NCBI GenBank assembly: GCA_027067015.1
Contig: JAMOMS010000149.1
Location: 1-11,576 of the forward strand
Reading direction: 5' to 3'
Length of the DNA stretch: 11,576 nucleotides
Origin: Campylobacterales bacterium
GTDB taxonomy: Bacteria > Campylobacterota > Campylobacteria > Campylobacterales > Hydrogenimonadaceae
This document shows, piece by piece, positions 1 through 7,381 of the stretch; positions within the stretch are counted from its first letter, which is position 1; the number at the start of each line of letters is the position of its first letter. The notes under the pieces were generated by a model. That model saw nothing but the letters and a program-made list of their open reading frames with translations, searched no databases and had not been told where the DNA came from. The position numbers and the translations under genes are program-made.

Positions 1-1953
1 CCCGTTGAATTCGGGCAGGTCGGCCACCGGCTCAATGGAGGAGTCCACCGGATGCTTGTGACGTTTGAGCTCGTAGCCGCGCACCTCACCCTCGGCATTG
101 GTGAAGTGGTAGGGAATGTCGTCAAACCCGCGACACTCATAACCCGCTTTTTCCGGCAGACGCGCCGTATAATCGACCGTCAGCGACGCCTCCAGCCCCA
201 GGGCATTGGCCACGTCATTGAGGCAGTACCCCTCAAAGGGCAGGGCCGGATAGGTGGGCACCACCCGTTTATCCAGGGTCGTGAAGGTCCCCTCCTGCTG
301 ATTAAGCGCCGGCACGGGCAGATCGGCCTCTTCGGTCGCGGCGATCACGAAATCGCCGGGGGCGTTGTAGCCGACGGTATACCCCTCCTGCGCCTCTTCG
401 GGCTCACAAATGAGCGCAGAGCCCAGGCTGTTGGTCCGCGGCGCCACCGGCAAAACACTCATCTCGCCGAAACGCTCAAAGAGCGCGGCCAGACGGGCGA
501 TATTCTCCGCGCGCGGATGGAGCAGGCAATCTTCTCCAATCACCAGGGCCACCCGTTTACAGCGCGCCAGCTGAGAGCGGATAGCCTCCATCTCCTCTTC
601 GCCCACACTGCTTTCGGCGCTCAGATACCCTTCGTCCAGATCCTCCAGCACGGCTTCGATCTTCTTGACATCCACTTTGCCGGCCAGCAGGGTCTTGGCC
701 AACATCGCCATCACGCCCTCTTCGGTGCCCACCTCATACTTGACAAACTGGGTCACCACGTTTTGCAGGAGCGTATCCTCCATCGGGTGCATATAGACAA
801 CCCGTGCGTTGTGGCGCTTGGAGGCCATGGTGATGTGGTAGCGTACCGCCGGGTTGTCCGTGGCGATGCGACTGCCTATGACAATCACCCCGTCCGCGTC
901 CGCCAGGCTCTCCAAAGAGCCGTTAAAGAGGCTTTTGCCCGTGATGGCGGCGTAGTTTTCCAAAAAGCTTTTGTAGCGCCTTGCCTCGTCGTTGACCAGC
1001 CTGAAGCCGTACCGGTCGGCCAGACGCCGCAAAATAAGCGCCTCTTCGTTGGTGATGCGGCTGGAGAAACGGACGTTTTTGGCCTTTTTAAAGGCCTCGA
1101 CCGCCGCTTCCAGCCTGGCCGGCTCTCTCCCTTTGGCCCGATTTTCAAAATCGTAGCCAAACCGTCCGGCCCCGCAGAGCGTGGTAAACTCGAATTCGTT
1201 GGTCACCCGGTAGATTCTGGGCTCGCCCTTTTCCAGCGACCCGGCGTGTTTGCGCTCGTAATAGAGCTGACATCCGGCGGAGCAGTGGGCGCAACTGGCG
1301 GGAATTCTCTCAAGCTCCCAGGCGTTGGCCTTGTACTGAAAGTCGGTGCTGATCATGGCGCCCACGGGGCAGACGGCGATACACTCGCCGCAGTTGGTAC
1401 ACTCCAGCTCCTCGCTTCCCTTGGGGACAATCTTGGAACCGTAACCGCCAAACTGAATCTCGATGGCGTCGTCACCGATCACTTCGTTACAGACGTGCAC
1501 GCACTTTTCACACAAAATACAGAGCGACTCGTCATAGCCGATAAACTGCCACTTGCGCAGGTCGCGCTTTTTGTCCCTGGCCGAGAACTCCTGGCTGTCA
1601 ATGCCGAATTCCACGTTCTTGTTTTGCAGGTCGCACGCGCCGCTCTTGTCGCACACCCCGCACTCCAAGGGGTGGTTGACATCATAGAGCTTCATGATAT
1701 TCTGGCGGTGGCTGAAGATTTCAGGCGAGTTGGTGCGTACCACCATCCCATCCATCGCAGGTTGCTGGCAACTTAGAATCATCCCTTCGGCCCCTTCCAC
1801 TTCCACCACGCAAAGCCGACAGGAGGCGATGGGTTTGACCTTGCTCAGATAGCACATGGTAGGAATATAGAGTCCCGCCCGCCTCGCGGCCTGAAGGATC
1901 GTATCACCCTGTTTGGCTTCGACTCTTTGTCCGTCAATGGTTAATGTCATCAT
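1..1953 (-). CDS. nuoG: NADH-quinone oxidoreductase subunit G, Fe-S protein (3' end beyond window)
   Basis: Peripheral-arm subunit of complex I that carries electrons from the dinucleotide-oxidising head towards NuoB. I translated 651 codons from the reverse complement; the frame stays open to the left edge, so the C-terminus is missing. Visible cluster sites in order: an N-terminal [2Fe-2S] site (C34, C45, C48, C62); the His-ligated [4Fe-4S] site N5 (H94, C98, C101, C107); two ferredoxin-type CxxCxxCxxxC sets (C145/148/151/155 and C185/188/191/195); and a further CxxCxxxC...C set (C221, C224, C228, C260) in the place of the N7 cluster known from some bacterial NuoG proteins. The rest resembles the molybdopterin-oxidoreductase-like fold, without enough visible to judge cofactor binding. 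The start is the first of two adjacent ATGs, because an AAGGA lies 7 bases upstream. It begins 10 bases after the preceding gene. Identity is secure from the motifs and operon position. Confidence 0.96.
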   Translation of the reverse strand, partial: MMTLTIDGQRVEAKQGDTILQAARRAGLYIPTMCYLSKVKPIASCRLCVVEVEGAEGMILSCQQPAMDGMVVRTNSPEIFSHRQNIMKLYDVNHPLECGVCDKSGACDLQNKNVEFGIDSQEFSARDKKRDLRKWQFIGYDESLCILCEKCVHVCNEVIGDDAIEIQFGGYGSKIVPKGSEELECTNCGECIAVCPVGAMISTDFQYKANAWELERIPASCAHCSAGCQLYYERKHAGSLEKGEPRIYRVTNEFEFTTLCGAGRFGYDFENRAKGREPARLEAAVEAFKKAKNVRFSSRITNEEALILRRLADRYGFRLVNDEARRYKSFLENYAAITGKSLFNGSLESLADADGVIVIGSRIATDNPAVRYHITMASKRHNARVVYMHPMEDTLLQNVVTQFVKYEVGTEEGVMAMLAKTLLAGKVDVKKIEAVLEDLDEGYLSAESSVGEEEMEAIRSQLARCKRVALVIGEDCLLHPRAENIARLAALFERFGEMSVLPVAPRTNSLGSALICEPEEAQEGYTVGYNAPGDFVIAATEEADLPVPALNQQEGTFTTLDKRVVPTYPALPFEGYCLNDVANALGLEASLTVDYTARLPEKAGYECRGFDDIPYHFTNAEGEVRGYELKRHKHPVDSSIEPVADLPEFNG

Positions 1954-1963
1954 GGGCACATCC

Positions 1964-4006
1964 TTACACCGCCGCCATCGCGATGTAGTAACACCGCATA
2001 CAGCGTTGCGCTTCCGCGATCGCCTCTTCCTGGGTAAAGCCCAGATTGACCTCGCGGTTGTTATCCTTGCGCTCCTCCACGCCCAGCTTCTCGCTCACCT
2101 GTCGCGGCAATCCGGGCACCCAGCCGGTTACTTTCTCGTTTTTGTTGTAGACCCGCAGTCTTCTGAGGTGATCTTCCATGATCTCCTCATCTGTCAGCGT
2201 GATCTCGCCGGTATGAACATAACGGCTGATCACCGACGCGGCCCGCTTGGCCTGACCGACGGCGTTAACGATGGTCATGGGGCCGTATTCGCAGTCGCCC
2301 GCGGCAAAAAGCCCTTTTCTGCTGGTCATGTAGTCGCGGCCGTTGGTTTTGAGCGTATTCCAACTGGTCAGCTCCAACTCCCACTCTTCGGGCAGGAGGC
2401 TCAGGTCGGCCGACTGGCTGACGGCGGGGATGAGATAGTCGCACTCAATTATAAAGTCCGCCCCCTCAATCTTGACCAACTGCGGCCGCCCGCCGTTGGG
2501 ATCGGGCACCAGCTCGAAGCGGTTGACCTTCAGGGCTTTGAGACGGCCGTTCTCGTCTTCGATAATCTCCTCGACGGCCGAGTGGAAGATAAACTCTACC
2601 CCCTCTTCCACCGCTTCATGGTACTCTTCGTAGGTGGTGTTGCGAATAATCGTCTTCTCATCCCGTCGATAGAGCATGATTACTTTCTCGGCGTTACACC
2701 GAACCGAACAGCGCACCACGTCCATCGAGGTAAAACCGCCGCCCACGCAAACCACGGTCTTGCCCGTTAGATCCACATACTCTTTGTCCAGCATCTGCTG
2801 TTTGCGCACCTCTTCGGGAATGGGAATGCGGTATTTCTCCCACAGGTTCACGCAATCAAGGAAGTTGATGGCGCCCCAGTAGCCGGGCATATCGTCCCGC
2901 TCGTTCTTGGCCCGCACTTTTTTGGAAAGGCGGGTGCCGAAAGCCAACAGGGTAGCGTCATACTCCTTGTCAAATTTGCGAAGCATTTCGGCATCGACGC
3001 GGGTATTGGTGATAAAGTTGGTGCCCACACTGCGACAAAGCTCGATATCTTTGTTATATTTTTCAATGGGCATCCGGTATTGGGGTACGCCTACGGCCAC
3101 CTCGCCGCCCAGGACCGGTAGTTCTTCATAAACGTCGCACTGAATCCCTTCCAATCCCAGGTAATAGGCCGCCGTCAGCCCTGCGGGACCCGCGCCCACA
3201 ATGGCCACCTTTTTGTCACTCTTCTCTTTTTTGGGCTCAACCGGATGAAGCCACTCAAAAGCGTGGTCGGTCTCGTAATCGGCGCCCAGGCGCTTAAGCT
3301 CCATAATGGAGATCGGCTCGTCCAGATTGGCGCGGCGACACTCGTCTTCGCACGGATGCGGACAGACCCGGCCGCAGGTGTGCGCCAACGGCATGGTCTG
3401 GCGGGTCGCTTTGAGCGAATCGTCGTAGCGCAGATCGCGCACCCCTTCGATATAGGCGGGAATGTCCACGTGCGTCGGACACGCGTCCATACAGGGCGCG
3501 GTCACTTTGGCGATATAATCGACATCCTCCCGATCATACTCGGGACTCTTTTTCTTATTCTCAATCAGATCCACAAAGATGTCGTGGAAATGCTCCATAA
3601 TATCCAGCAAAGGTTTGGGAACCGTCCGGCCGATCTCGCATTTGGAGGTCTCCATCATCGTTTTAGAGACCTCTTTGAGATGCTCAAGATCGCTCAACTC
3701 GCCTTCTCCCCGGGCGATCTTGTCAAACAGGTCGTACAAGATCCGCCCGCCCCATCGGCCCGGCGCGCACCGGCCGCAGGCTTCGGAATATTTCTGGTAG
3801 GTGGCGGCGTACTCGGCGCCCAAACGTACCACGTCGATGCTCTCATCGAAAATGGCCAACCCGTCCCAGCCGATAAAGGCCCGGGCGTTGCGGTCGGCTT
3901 CGTACTGTTCGGGCAGTTTGTACTCTGACTCCTGCCACTCAGATTCCGGCTTGCCGCGGTTGTCTATCTGCTCACCGCGCCAGGTCGAGAATACCACTCG
4001 GGCCAC
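1964..4006 (-). CDS. NuoF-position oxidoreductase: NuoF N3-cluster domain fused to GltD-like Fe-S/FAD/NAD(P) module
   Basis: A 680-residue protein in the place of nuoF. Residues about 43-148 match the C-terminal domain of NuoF: a WDGLAIFDE stretch, then C77, C80 and C123 as N3-type ligands. The third position of the usual CxxCxxC is Gly83 (CGRCAPG). Residues about 165-245 are a GltD/dihydropyrimidine dehydrogenase-type ferredoxin domain (C172, C176, then C211/C215/C219/C223). A Rossmann FAD site follows (GAGPAG, 271-276), then a second nucleotide site (VGGGFTSMD, 421-429) with YRRDE at 446-450, and the closing FAD motif AAGD (568-571). The tail has EAQRCMRC (C669, C672). The classical FMN and NADH site of NuoF is absent. 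Family knowledge suggests NAD(P)H or NAD(P)+ as partner; the paired arginines fit NADPH but do not prove it. The GTG start shares one base with the upstream stop (TAGTG), and AAGGA lies just upstream. It is not simply glutamate synthase small subunit, because of the NuoF domain and operon position. Confidence 0.9.
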   Translation of the reverse strand: MARVVFSTWRGEQIDNRGKPESEWQESEYKLPEQYEADRNARAFIGWDGLAIFDESIDVVRLGAEYAATYQKYSEACGRCAPGRWGGRILYDLFDKIARGEGELSDLEHLKEVSKTMMETSKCEIGRTVPKPLLDIMEHFHDIFVDLIENKKKSPEYDREDVDYIAKVTAPCMDACPTHVDIPAYIEGVRDLRYDDSLKATRQTMPLAHTCGRVCPHPCEDECRRANLDEPISIMELKRLGADYETDHAFEWLHPVEPKKEKSDKKVAIVGAGPAGLTAAYYLGLEGIQCDVYEELPVLGGEVAVGVPQYRMPIEKYNKDIELCRSVGTNFITNTRVDAEMLRKFDKEYDATLLAFGTRLSKKVRAKNERDDMPGYWGAINFLDCVNLWEKYRIPIPEEVRKQQMLDKEYVDLTGKTVVCVGGGFTSMDVVRCSVRCNAEKVIMLYRRDEKTIIRNTTYEEYHEAVEEGVEFIFHSAVEEIIEDENGRLKALKVNRFELVPDPNGGRPQLVKIEGADFIIECDYLIPAVSQSADLSLLPEEWELELTSWNTLKTNGRDYMTSRKGLFAAGDCEYGPMTIVNAVGQAKRAASVISRYVHTGEITLTDEEIMEDHLRRLRVYNKNEKVTGWVPGLPRQVSEKLGVEERKDNNREVNLGFTQEEAIAEAQRCMRCYYIAMAAV

Positions 4007-4236
4007 TACTGCTTCCTTCTAACCATGATGGTCCAGTCGACCTCATTGAACTTGAGCGAGTTGAGTAGCTCATGTCCGGCCTCCTTGACCAGGTCGGCGC
4101 TCTTTTGAATGGGGCTGAAATCGCCGATTTCAAACAGGAAGATCGCCACTTCCCCCGGCTTGGTGCCGGTTTCAAGAAGCTCCATCATCCGGTCGTAAAA
4201 ATTTTCACCCAGATGGCGCAGATCGTATCGTACCAT
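4006..4236 (-). CDS. Small cysteine-free protein in the NuoE position
   Basis: A 76-residue soluble protein encoded between nuoD and the NuoF-position gene. It has no cysteine, so it cannot carry the [2Fe-2S] cluster N1a of classical NuoE, and it is about half the usual NuoE length. Campylobacter and Helicobacter have short replacement proteins at this locus, and this one fits that class by size and place. The middle (roughly residues 28-60) reads as a compact alpha/beta segment containing EVAIFLFEIGDFSPI, perhaps a reduced thioredoxin-like fold; that is only a guess. The start has a GGGAGA ribosome site, 11 bases after the nuoD stop. Its stop shares one base with the next start, pointing to coupled translation and perhaps a 1:1 structural partnership with the downstream oxidoreductase. 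No enzymatic residues are evident; an accessory or scaffold role is inferred. Confidence 0.85.
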   Translation of the reverse strand: MVRYDLRHLGENFYDRMMELLETGTKPGEVAIFLFEIGDFSPIQKSADLVKEAGHELLNSLKFNEVDWTIMVRRKQ

Positions 4237-4247
4237 GCTCTCTCCCT

Positions 4248-5480
4248 TTATCTGTCGATTTCGCCGAAGACGATATTGGTATTACCGATAATGGTGACCA
4301 CGTCGGCAATGTAGGTACCCGGCAGAAGATCTTGCAAAATGCCGCAGTGCCAGAAGCTGGGGGCCCGTACCTTCAGCCGGTAGGGGTAGGGATCGCCCTG
4401 GGAGTTGATGTAAAAGCCCAGCTCCCCTTTGGGGCTTTCTGTAGGCACGTACACTTCGCCCACCGGCGGCCGCATCCCCTGAGTCACCAGCACGAAGTGC
4501 TGCATCAGGGCATAGTTTTGGGTCATAATATCCTCTTTGGGCGCCGAGATGTACTGGGGCACGTGGGCCATCAACTGCGGCTCGGTCTCTTCGTACATAT
4601 TGATAAGTTGATGAATAATACGTACCGACTGACGCATCTCTTCCATATAGAGTTTGTAGCGGCCGTAGCTGTCGCAACTGTCGGTGACGGGAACGTCAAA
4701 CTCCACCTCGTCATACAGTTCGTAGGGCTCCTCTTTGCGGATATCATACTCAATGCCGCTACCGCGGAGCATAATACCGGTACAACCCCAGCTCTTGGCC
4801 ATCTCCTGGTCGATCACGCCGACCCCTTCCAGACGCATCCGCCAGATGCGGTTTTCGGTCAGCAGGTCTTCGTAGTCTTTGATGTTGCCGGGCAGTTCGT
4901 TGACAAACTTGGCCAACTGCCCCAGCCACCCTTCGGGCAGATCCAGCGGCACGCCGCCGATGCGCACGGCGCTGTGGGTCAGGCGCGCCCCGCAGTAATC
5001 TTCCATCAGGTCCATCGCGAACTCCCGCTCCCGGAAGCAGTAGAGGAAAACGCTCATCGCCCCCACGTCCAGGGCGTGGGTAGCCAGCCAGAAGAGGTGG
5101 GAGATAATGCGGTTGAGCTCCAGAAGCATCATGCGGATCACTTTGGCGCGGCGGGGAACCTTGTCTTCAATACCCAGCAATCGCTCAACGGCCAGGGCAA
5201 AAGCGTAGTTGTTGGAGGTGGCGGCGATATAATCCATCCGGTCGGTGGTGGGCAGGAACTCGTTGTAGATCATATTCTCCGCCATCTTCTCCATACCCCG
5301 GTGCAGGTAGCCGATGTCGGGCACGGCTTTGACGATCTGCTCGCCGTCAAGCTCCAGAATCAGCCTCAACTGACCGTGGGCGGAGGGGTGTTGCGGGCCG
5401 AAGTTGATAACCATATGGTTGTCGTCACGCTCAAAATTGAGGTTTTCAAAAAACGGTCTGAGTTTGTTGGTCTGTTGCAT
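4248..5480 (-). CDS. nuoD: NADH-quinone oxidoreductase subunit D (49 kDa subunit)
   Basis: Subunit forming most of the quinone-reduction chamber at the peripheral/membrane arm junction, together with NuoB. The 410-residue product has the conserved GPQHPSAHG near the N-terminus and RMDY further on. His35 and Tyr84 have the same 49-residue spacing as the quinone-head ligands His38 and Tyr87 of the Thermus homologue. HALDVGA carries the conserved aspartate of the family, and the C-terminus ends in IVFGEIDR, as usual for NuoD. The frame is open up to 5540, but the start at 5480 is chosen because AAGGGGA lies a few bases upstream and the protein then begins MQQTNK at the normal family position. 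The longer version would overlap nuoC and adds an atypical basic leader. It starts 10 bases after the nuoC stop. Confidence 0.97.
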   Translation of the reverse strand: MQQTNKLRPFFENLNFERDDNHMVINFGPQHPSAHGQLRLILELDGEQIVKAVPDIGYLHRGMEKMAENMIYNEFLPTTDRMDYIAATSNNYAFALAVERLLGIEDKVPRRAKVIRMMLLELNRIISHLFWLATHALDVGAMSVFLYCFREREFAMDLMEDYCGARLTHSAVRIGGVPLDLPEGWLGQLAKFVNELPGNIKDYEDLLTENRIWRMRLEGVGVIDQEMAKSWGCTGIMLRGSGIEYDIRKEEPYELYDEVEFDVPVTDSCDSYGRYKLYMEEMRQSVRIIHQLINMYEETEPQLMAHVPQYISAPKEDIMTQNYALMQHFVLVTQGMRPPVGEVYVPTESPKGELGFYINSQGDPYPYRLKVRAPSFWHCGILQDLLPGTYIADVVTIIGNTNIVFGEIDR

Positions 5481-5490
5481 CCGCGTCCCC

Positions 5491-6303
5491 TTACTTTCTC
5501 TTATCCAGAACTTTGCTGTTCTCTTCGGAGAACTTCTCAATCAGGAAGACACCCTCCTCTTCCTGATACGAAAGCGGCGTCTCCTCCTCTTTGTCGGCCA
5601 TCTCGGCGGGCGCGCCGCGGGGCACTTCGTGGCCCAGTCGGGCAAAACGCTCGGTGTCGTAGCGGTCCACACGGCCCGGATCGCGGTTTTCGGGCCCGAT
5701 AATGTCGCGGGCCTCTTTGCCGAAGATCTTGTCCACTTCATACCACTGGGCAAACTCGTCGCCCTCCAGCGGATAGTCTTTGCGAAGCGGGTGGCCTTCC
5801 CAGTCATCAGGCATGATGAGGCGTTTGAGGTAGGGGTGGTTGTTGACCTTCACGCCCATCAAATCCCACATCTCCCGCTCGGCCCAGTCGGCACTTCGGA
5901 AAAGCGGATTGACACTCTCAACCGCCTGGTTCTCCTTCACGAAGCACTTGACGCGAAGGCGGCGCGCTTCCGAGAGATTGAGCAGTTGGTAGAAGACCTC
6001 GAAGCCGCCGCGTTGGGCCAGGAAATCGACGGCCGAAAGCTCGCTGAGCATCTCATACCCGCGCGTCTCTTTCAAAGCTTTCAACGCCGCCACGTTCTCT
6101 TCGGGATTGATATAAATCACCAACTGGCCGCGCTGAATATAGGCGTTTAAGACCTTGCACGCTTTTTTTACCGCTTTGAGGTCTTCGGCATAGGGGCTGT
6201 TTTCGGGCACCGGCTCTTCGGGAATGCGCGGCGCCACCCAGAAACGGTCGGTATAGTAGGCTTTTTTCTGTACGTTCTTTTTGGGTTGATAGGGTCGCAT
6301 CAT
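5491..6303 (-). CDS. nuoC: NADH-quinone oxidoreductase subunit C (30 kDa subunit)
   Basis: Peripheral-arm structural subunit of complex I with no cofactor; it packs against NuoD and NuoB. The 270-residue protein carries the 30-kDa family signature at about 142-178: [10 protein letters not shown], then [23 protein letters not shown]. It is a stand-alone NuoC, not a NuoCD fusion as in E. coli. After the signature comes a tail of roughly 90 residues, including an acidic stretch (DKEEE, YQEEEG) and a lysine-rich end; tails of this kind vary between lineages. The ATG overlaps the nuoB stop by four bases (ATGA), with AAAAGG upstream. A second in-frame ATG follows immediately, so the start could be one codon later. 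Confidence 0.96.
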   Translation of the reverse strand: MMRPYQPKKNVQKKAYYTDRFWVAPRIPEEPVPENSPYAEDLKAVKKACKVLNAYIQRGQLVIYINPEENVAALKALKETRGYEMLSELSAVDFLAQRGGFEVFYQLLNLSEARRLRVKCFVKENQAVESVNPLFRSADWAEREMWDLMGVKVNNHPYLKRLIMPDDWEGHPLRKDYPLEGDEFAQWYEVDKIFGKEARDIIGPENRDPGRVDRYDTERFARLGHEVPRGAPAEMADKEEETPLSYQEEEGVFLIEKFSEENSKVLDKRK

Positions 6304-6809
6304 ACCAGCCTTTTGGGTTTTTGTGATTTATTGGCGCTCTCACGGCGAATCTTTTGTTGCAGTAGCATCATCGCGTATTGCAGGGTCTCGGGCCGCGGCG
6401 CGCAACCGGGCAGATAGAGATCCACCGGAATCACCCGGTCGGCCCCCTGAACGGTGGCGTAGGTGTTGAACATTCCTCCGGTGTTGGCGCAACTGCCCAT
6501 GGAGATGACCCATTTGGGTTCGGTCATCTGATCATAAAGACGCCGGATAAACTCGGCGTGCTTTTTGGTCAGCGTACCGGCCACGATCATCACGTCCGCC
6601 TGGCGGGGTGAGGCGCGGAAAATGACGCCGAAACGGTCGAAGTCGTAGCGGCTCGCGCCCGACGCCATCATCTCAATGGCGCAACAGGCCAATCCGTACG
6701 TCAACGCCCAAAGGGAGTTGCTCCGTCCCCAGTTGAGGAGTTTGTCCACCGTGGTCAGGGCCACCGGCAGACCGCCGCTTTGGGCGTAATTTACTTGATG
6801 CTGTGCCAT
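6300..6809 (-). CDS. nuoB: NADH-quinone oxidoreductase subunit B (cluster N2 subunit)
   Basis: Carries the terminal [4Fe-4S] cluster N2, which passes electrons to quinone in the NuoB/NuoD chamber. All four ligands of the family are visible in the 169-residue product: the tandem pair C42 and C43 (GLACCAIEM), C107 ([10 protein letters not shown]) and C136 (LPGCAPRPE). Length is normal for the family, with a short lysine-rich C-terminal tail. The start is supported by a full AAAGGAG seven bases upstream. The gene overlaps the end of nuoA by 19 bases and the start of nuoC by 4, so translation is likely coupled along the operon. Confidence 0.98.
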   Translation of the reverse strand: MAQHQVNYAQSGGLPVALTTVDKLLNWGRSNSLWALTYGLACCAIEMMASGASRYDFDRFGVIFRASPRQADVMIVAGTLTKKHAEFIRRLYDQMTEPKWVISMGSCANTGGMFNTYATVQGADRVIPVDLYLPGCAPRPETLQYAMMLLQQKIRRESANKSQKPKRLV

Positions 6810-7180
6810 TCAAGCGCTCCTTTCTTCCATGCGTAGATAAATCCGATTGCCAGCAGTACGATAAAAAGAATCATCTCGGCAAACCCGAACCATCCCAGAA
6901 TCTTAAAGTCAATCGCCCAGGGAAACATGAAGATAATCTCCACGTCAAAGAGAATAAAGAGCAGGGCGAACAGGTAGAACTGCGCCGAGATGGCGTTGGG
7001 CTGTTTGGTCACTTCAGGCCCGCACTCATAGATGGTGAGCTTGAGTTTTTCGGTATCCAGCCTCGCCAGCTTTCGACTAACAAAGCGTGACGCGAATACG
7101 GTCAGGCTGAAGGCCCCGAAGGTAATCAGCAACAACATAAAGGCGCCGAAATATGGATGTTCCACGGCCATATGTGTCAT
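6791..7180 (-). CDS. nuoA: NADH-quinone oxidoreductase subunit A
   Basis: Small membrane subunit at the joint between the quinone chamber and the proton-pumping arm. The 129-residue protein shows three hydrophobic segments (about 11-31, 67-90 and 97-117). It has the conserved YECG loop (51-54) and LFDVE in the second segment, with the acidic residues D79 and E81 seen across the family. It is the first gene of the operon. The start at 7180 is chosen because AGGGG lies 5 bases upstream; a second ATG three codons later would have poor spacing. A hairpin lies just upstream in the leader. Confidence 0.97.
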   Translation of the reverse strand: MTHMAVEHPYFGAFMLLLITFGAFSLTVFASRFVSRKLARLDTEKLKLTIYECGPEVTKQPNAISAQFYLFALLFILFDVEIIFMFPWAIDFKILGWFGFAEMILFIVLLAIGFIYAWKKGALEWHSIK

Positions 7181-7194
7181 TAAAACCCCTTTTT

Positions 7195-7217
7195 CGCCCT
7201 TGTCGGGCGTCTTTTTT
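7195..7217. terminator. Hairpin in the nuoA leader, with T-tract on the plus strand
   Basis: CGCCC (7195-7199) and GGGCG (7205-7209) form a 5-bp GC-only stem with a 5-base loop, followed on the plus strand by TC and six Ts. Read on the plus strand this resembles a weak intrinsic terminator, although no plus-strand gene ends here; it could stop antisense transcripts coming out of nuo. Read on the minus strand the hairpin sits a few bases before the nuoA ribosome site and could affect its translation or mRNA stability. The stem is short, so either role is tentative. Confidence 0.35.
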
Positions 7218-7223
7218 AGTGTC

Positions 7224-7252
7224 TACATACCGATGTTAGGGTAGTTTAGCAA
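7224..7252 (-). promoter_or_regulatory. Candidate promoter for the nuo operon
   Basis: On the minus strand TTGCTA (7252-7247) and TATGTA (7229-7224) are 17 bases apart, in an AT-rich stretch preceded by TTTAAAGTTTATT. Transcription would start about 40 bases upstream of nuoA and include the leader hairpin. Both boxes are imperfect matches to sigma-70 consensus. Campylobacterota promoters often lack a clear -35, so other -10-like sites here (TAACAT, or TATACT at 7355-7350) are alternatives. Confidence 0.3.
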
Positions 7253-7351
7253 ATAAACTTTAAAACCAAATTGTTTCGCCGCCCCCCCGCCCGGCTCGCT
7301 TTTGACTGTTTCGCATGGAAACATGGCGTCGTCGCGACATTGGGAATAGAG

Positions 7352-7357
7352 TATAAT
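7352..7357 (+). promoter_or_regulatory. Perfect -10 box (TATAAT), possibly bidirectional
   Basis: A perfect TATAAT on the plus strand, without a recognisable -35 at the right distance. The same bases read on the minus strand give TATACT (7355-7350), five of six consensus positions, so this site might fire both ways. A plus-strand transcript would start near 7364, inside the dyad described next, and would precede the regulator start by about 65 bases. Confidence 0.4.
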
Positions 7358-7361
7358 TTGT

Positions 7362-7381
7362 AAAGTGGCACTTGACACTTT
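7362..7381. promoter_or_regulatory. Dyad AAAGTG-N8-CACTTT, candidate operator
   Basis: Perfect 6-bp inverted arms AAAGTG (7362-7367) and CACTTT (7376-7381). Inside lies a second, tighter palindrome AAGTG-G-CACTT (7363-7373), so the CACTT half-site occurs twice, seven bases apart. The dyad covers the TTGACA -35 box of the promoter at 7372-7400 and lies just after the TATAAT at 7352. That is the position expected for a site where the MerR-type protein encoded next could regulate itself and the fusion gene. Binding is inferred, not shown. Confidence 0.45.

Noticed and set aside
52..1776. Long plus-strand open frame of 574 codons
   Set aside because: It lies antisense to nuoG, whose motifs are unmistakable. 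The product has no recognisable domain; long antisense frames are common in GC-rich coding DNA.
1913..3928. Plus-strand frames at 1913-2770 and 3245-3928
   Set aside because: Both are antisense to the NuoF-position oxidoreductase and show no domains or ribosome sites.
1964..4006. Annotation as glutamate synthase small subunit
   Set aside because: The GltD-like part supports it, but the N-terminal NuoF N3-type domain, the coupled NuoE-position gene and the nuo operon argue for a complex I role; no large glutamate synthase gene is nearby.
5481..5540. Longer NuoD with a 20-residue leader
   Set aside because: The extra codons overlap nuoC and encode a basic stretch absent from the family; the ATG at 5480 has a good ribosome site.
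4332..5702. Long plus-strand open frame of 456 codons
   Set aside because: Antisense to nuoD and part of nuoC, with a His/Gly/Val-rich composition typical of reverse-strand readings and no domain.
7282..7288. Run of seven Cs in the divergent intergenic region, a possible phase-variable tract
   Set aside because: Too short for typical Campylobacterota contingency tracts and not clearly between promoter boxes; a second run of seven at 9841-9847 in aas suggests chance in GC-rich DNA.
7331..7338. Palindrome GTCGCGAC upstream of the TATAAT
   Set aside because: Eight bases only, no extension of the symmetry, and no second copy seen; weak compared with the dyad at 7362-7381.
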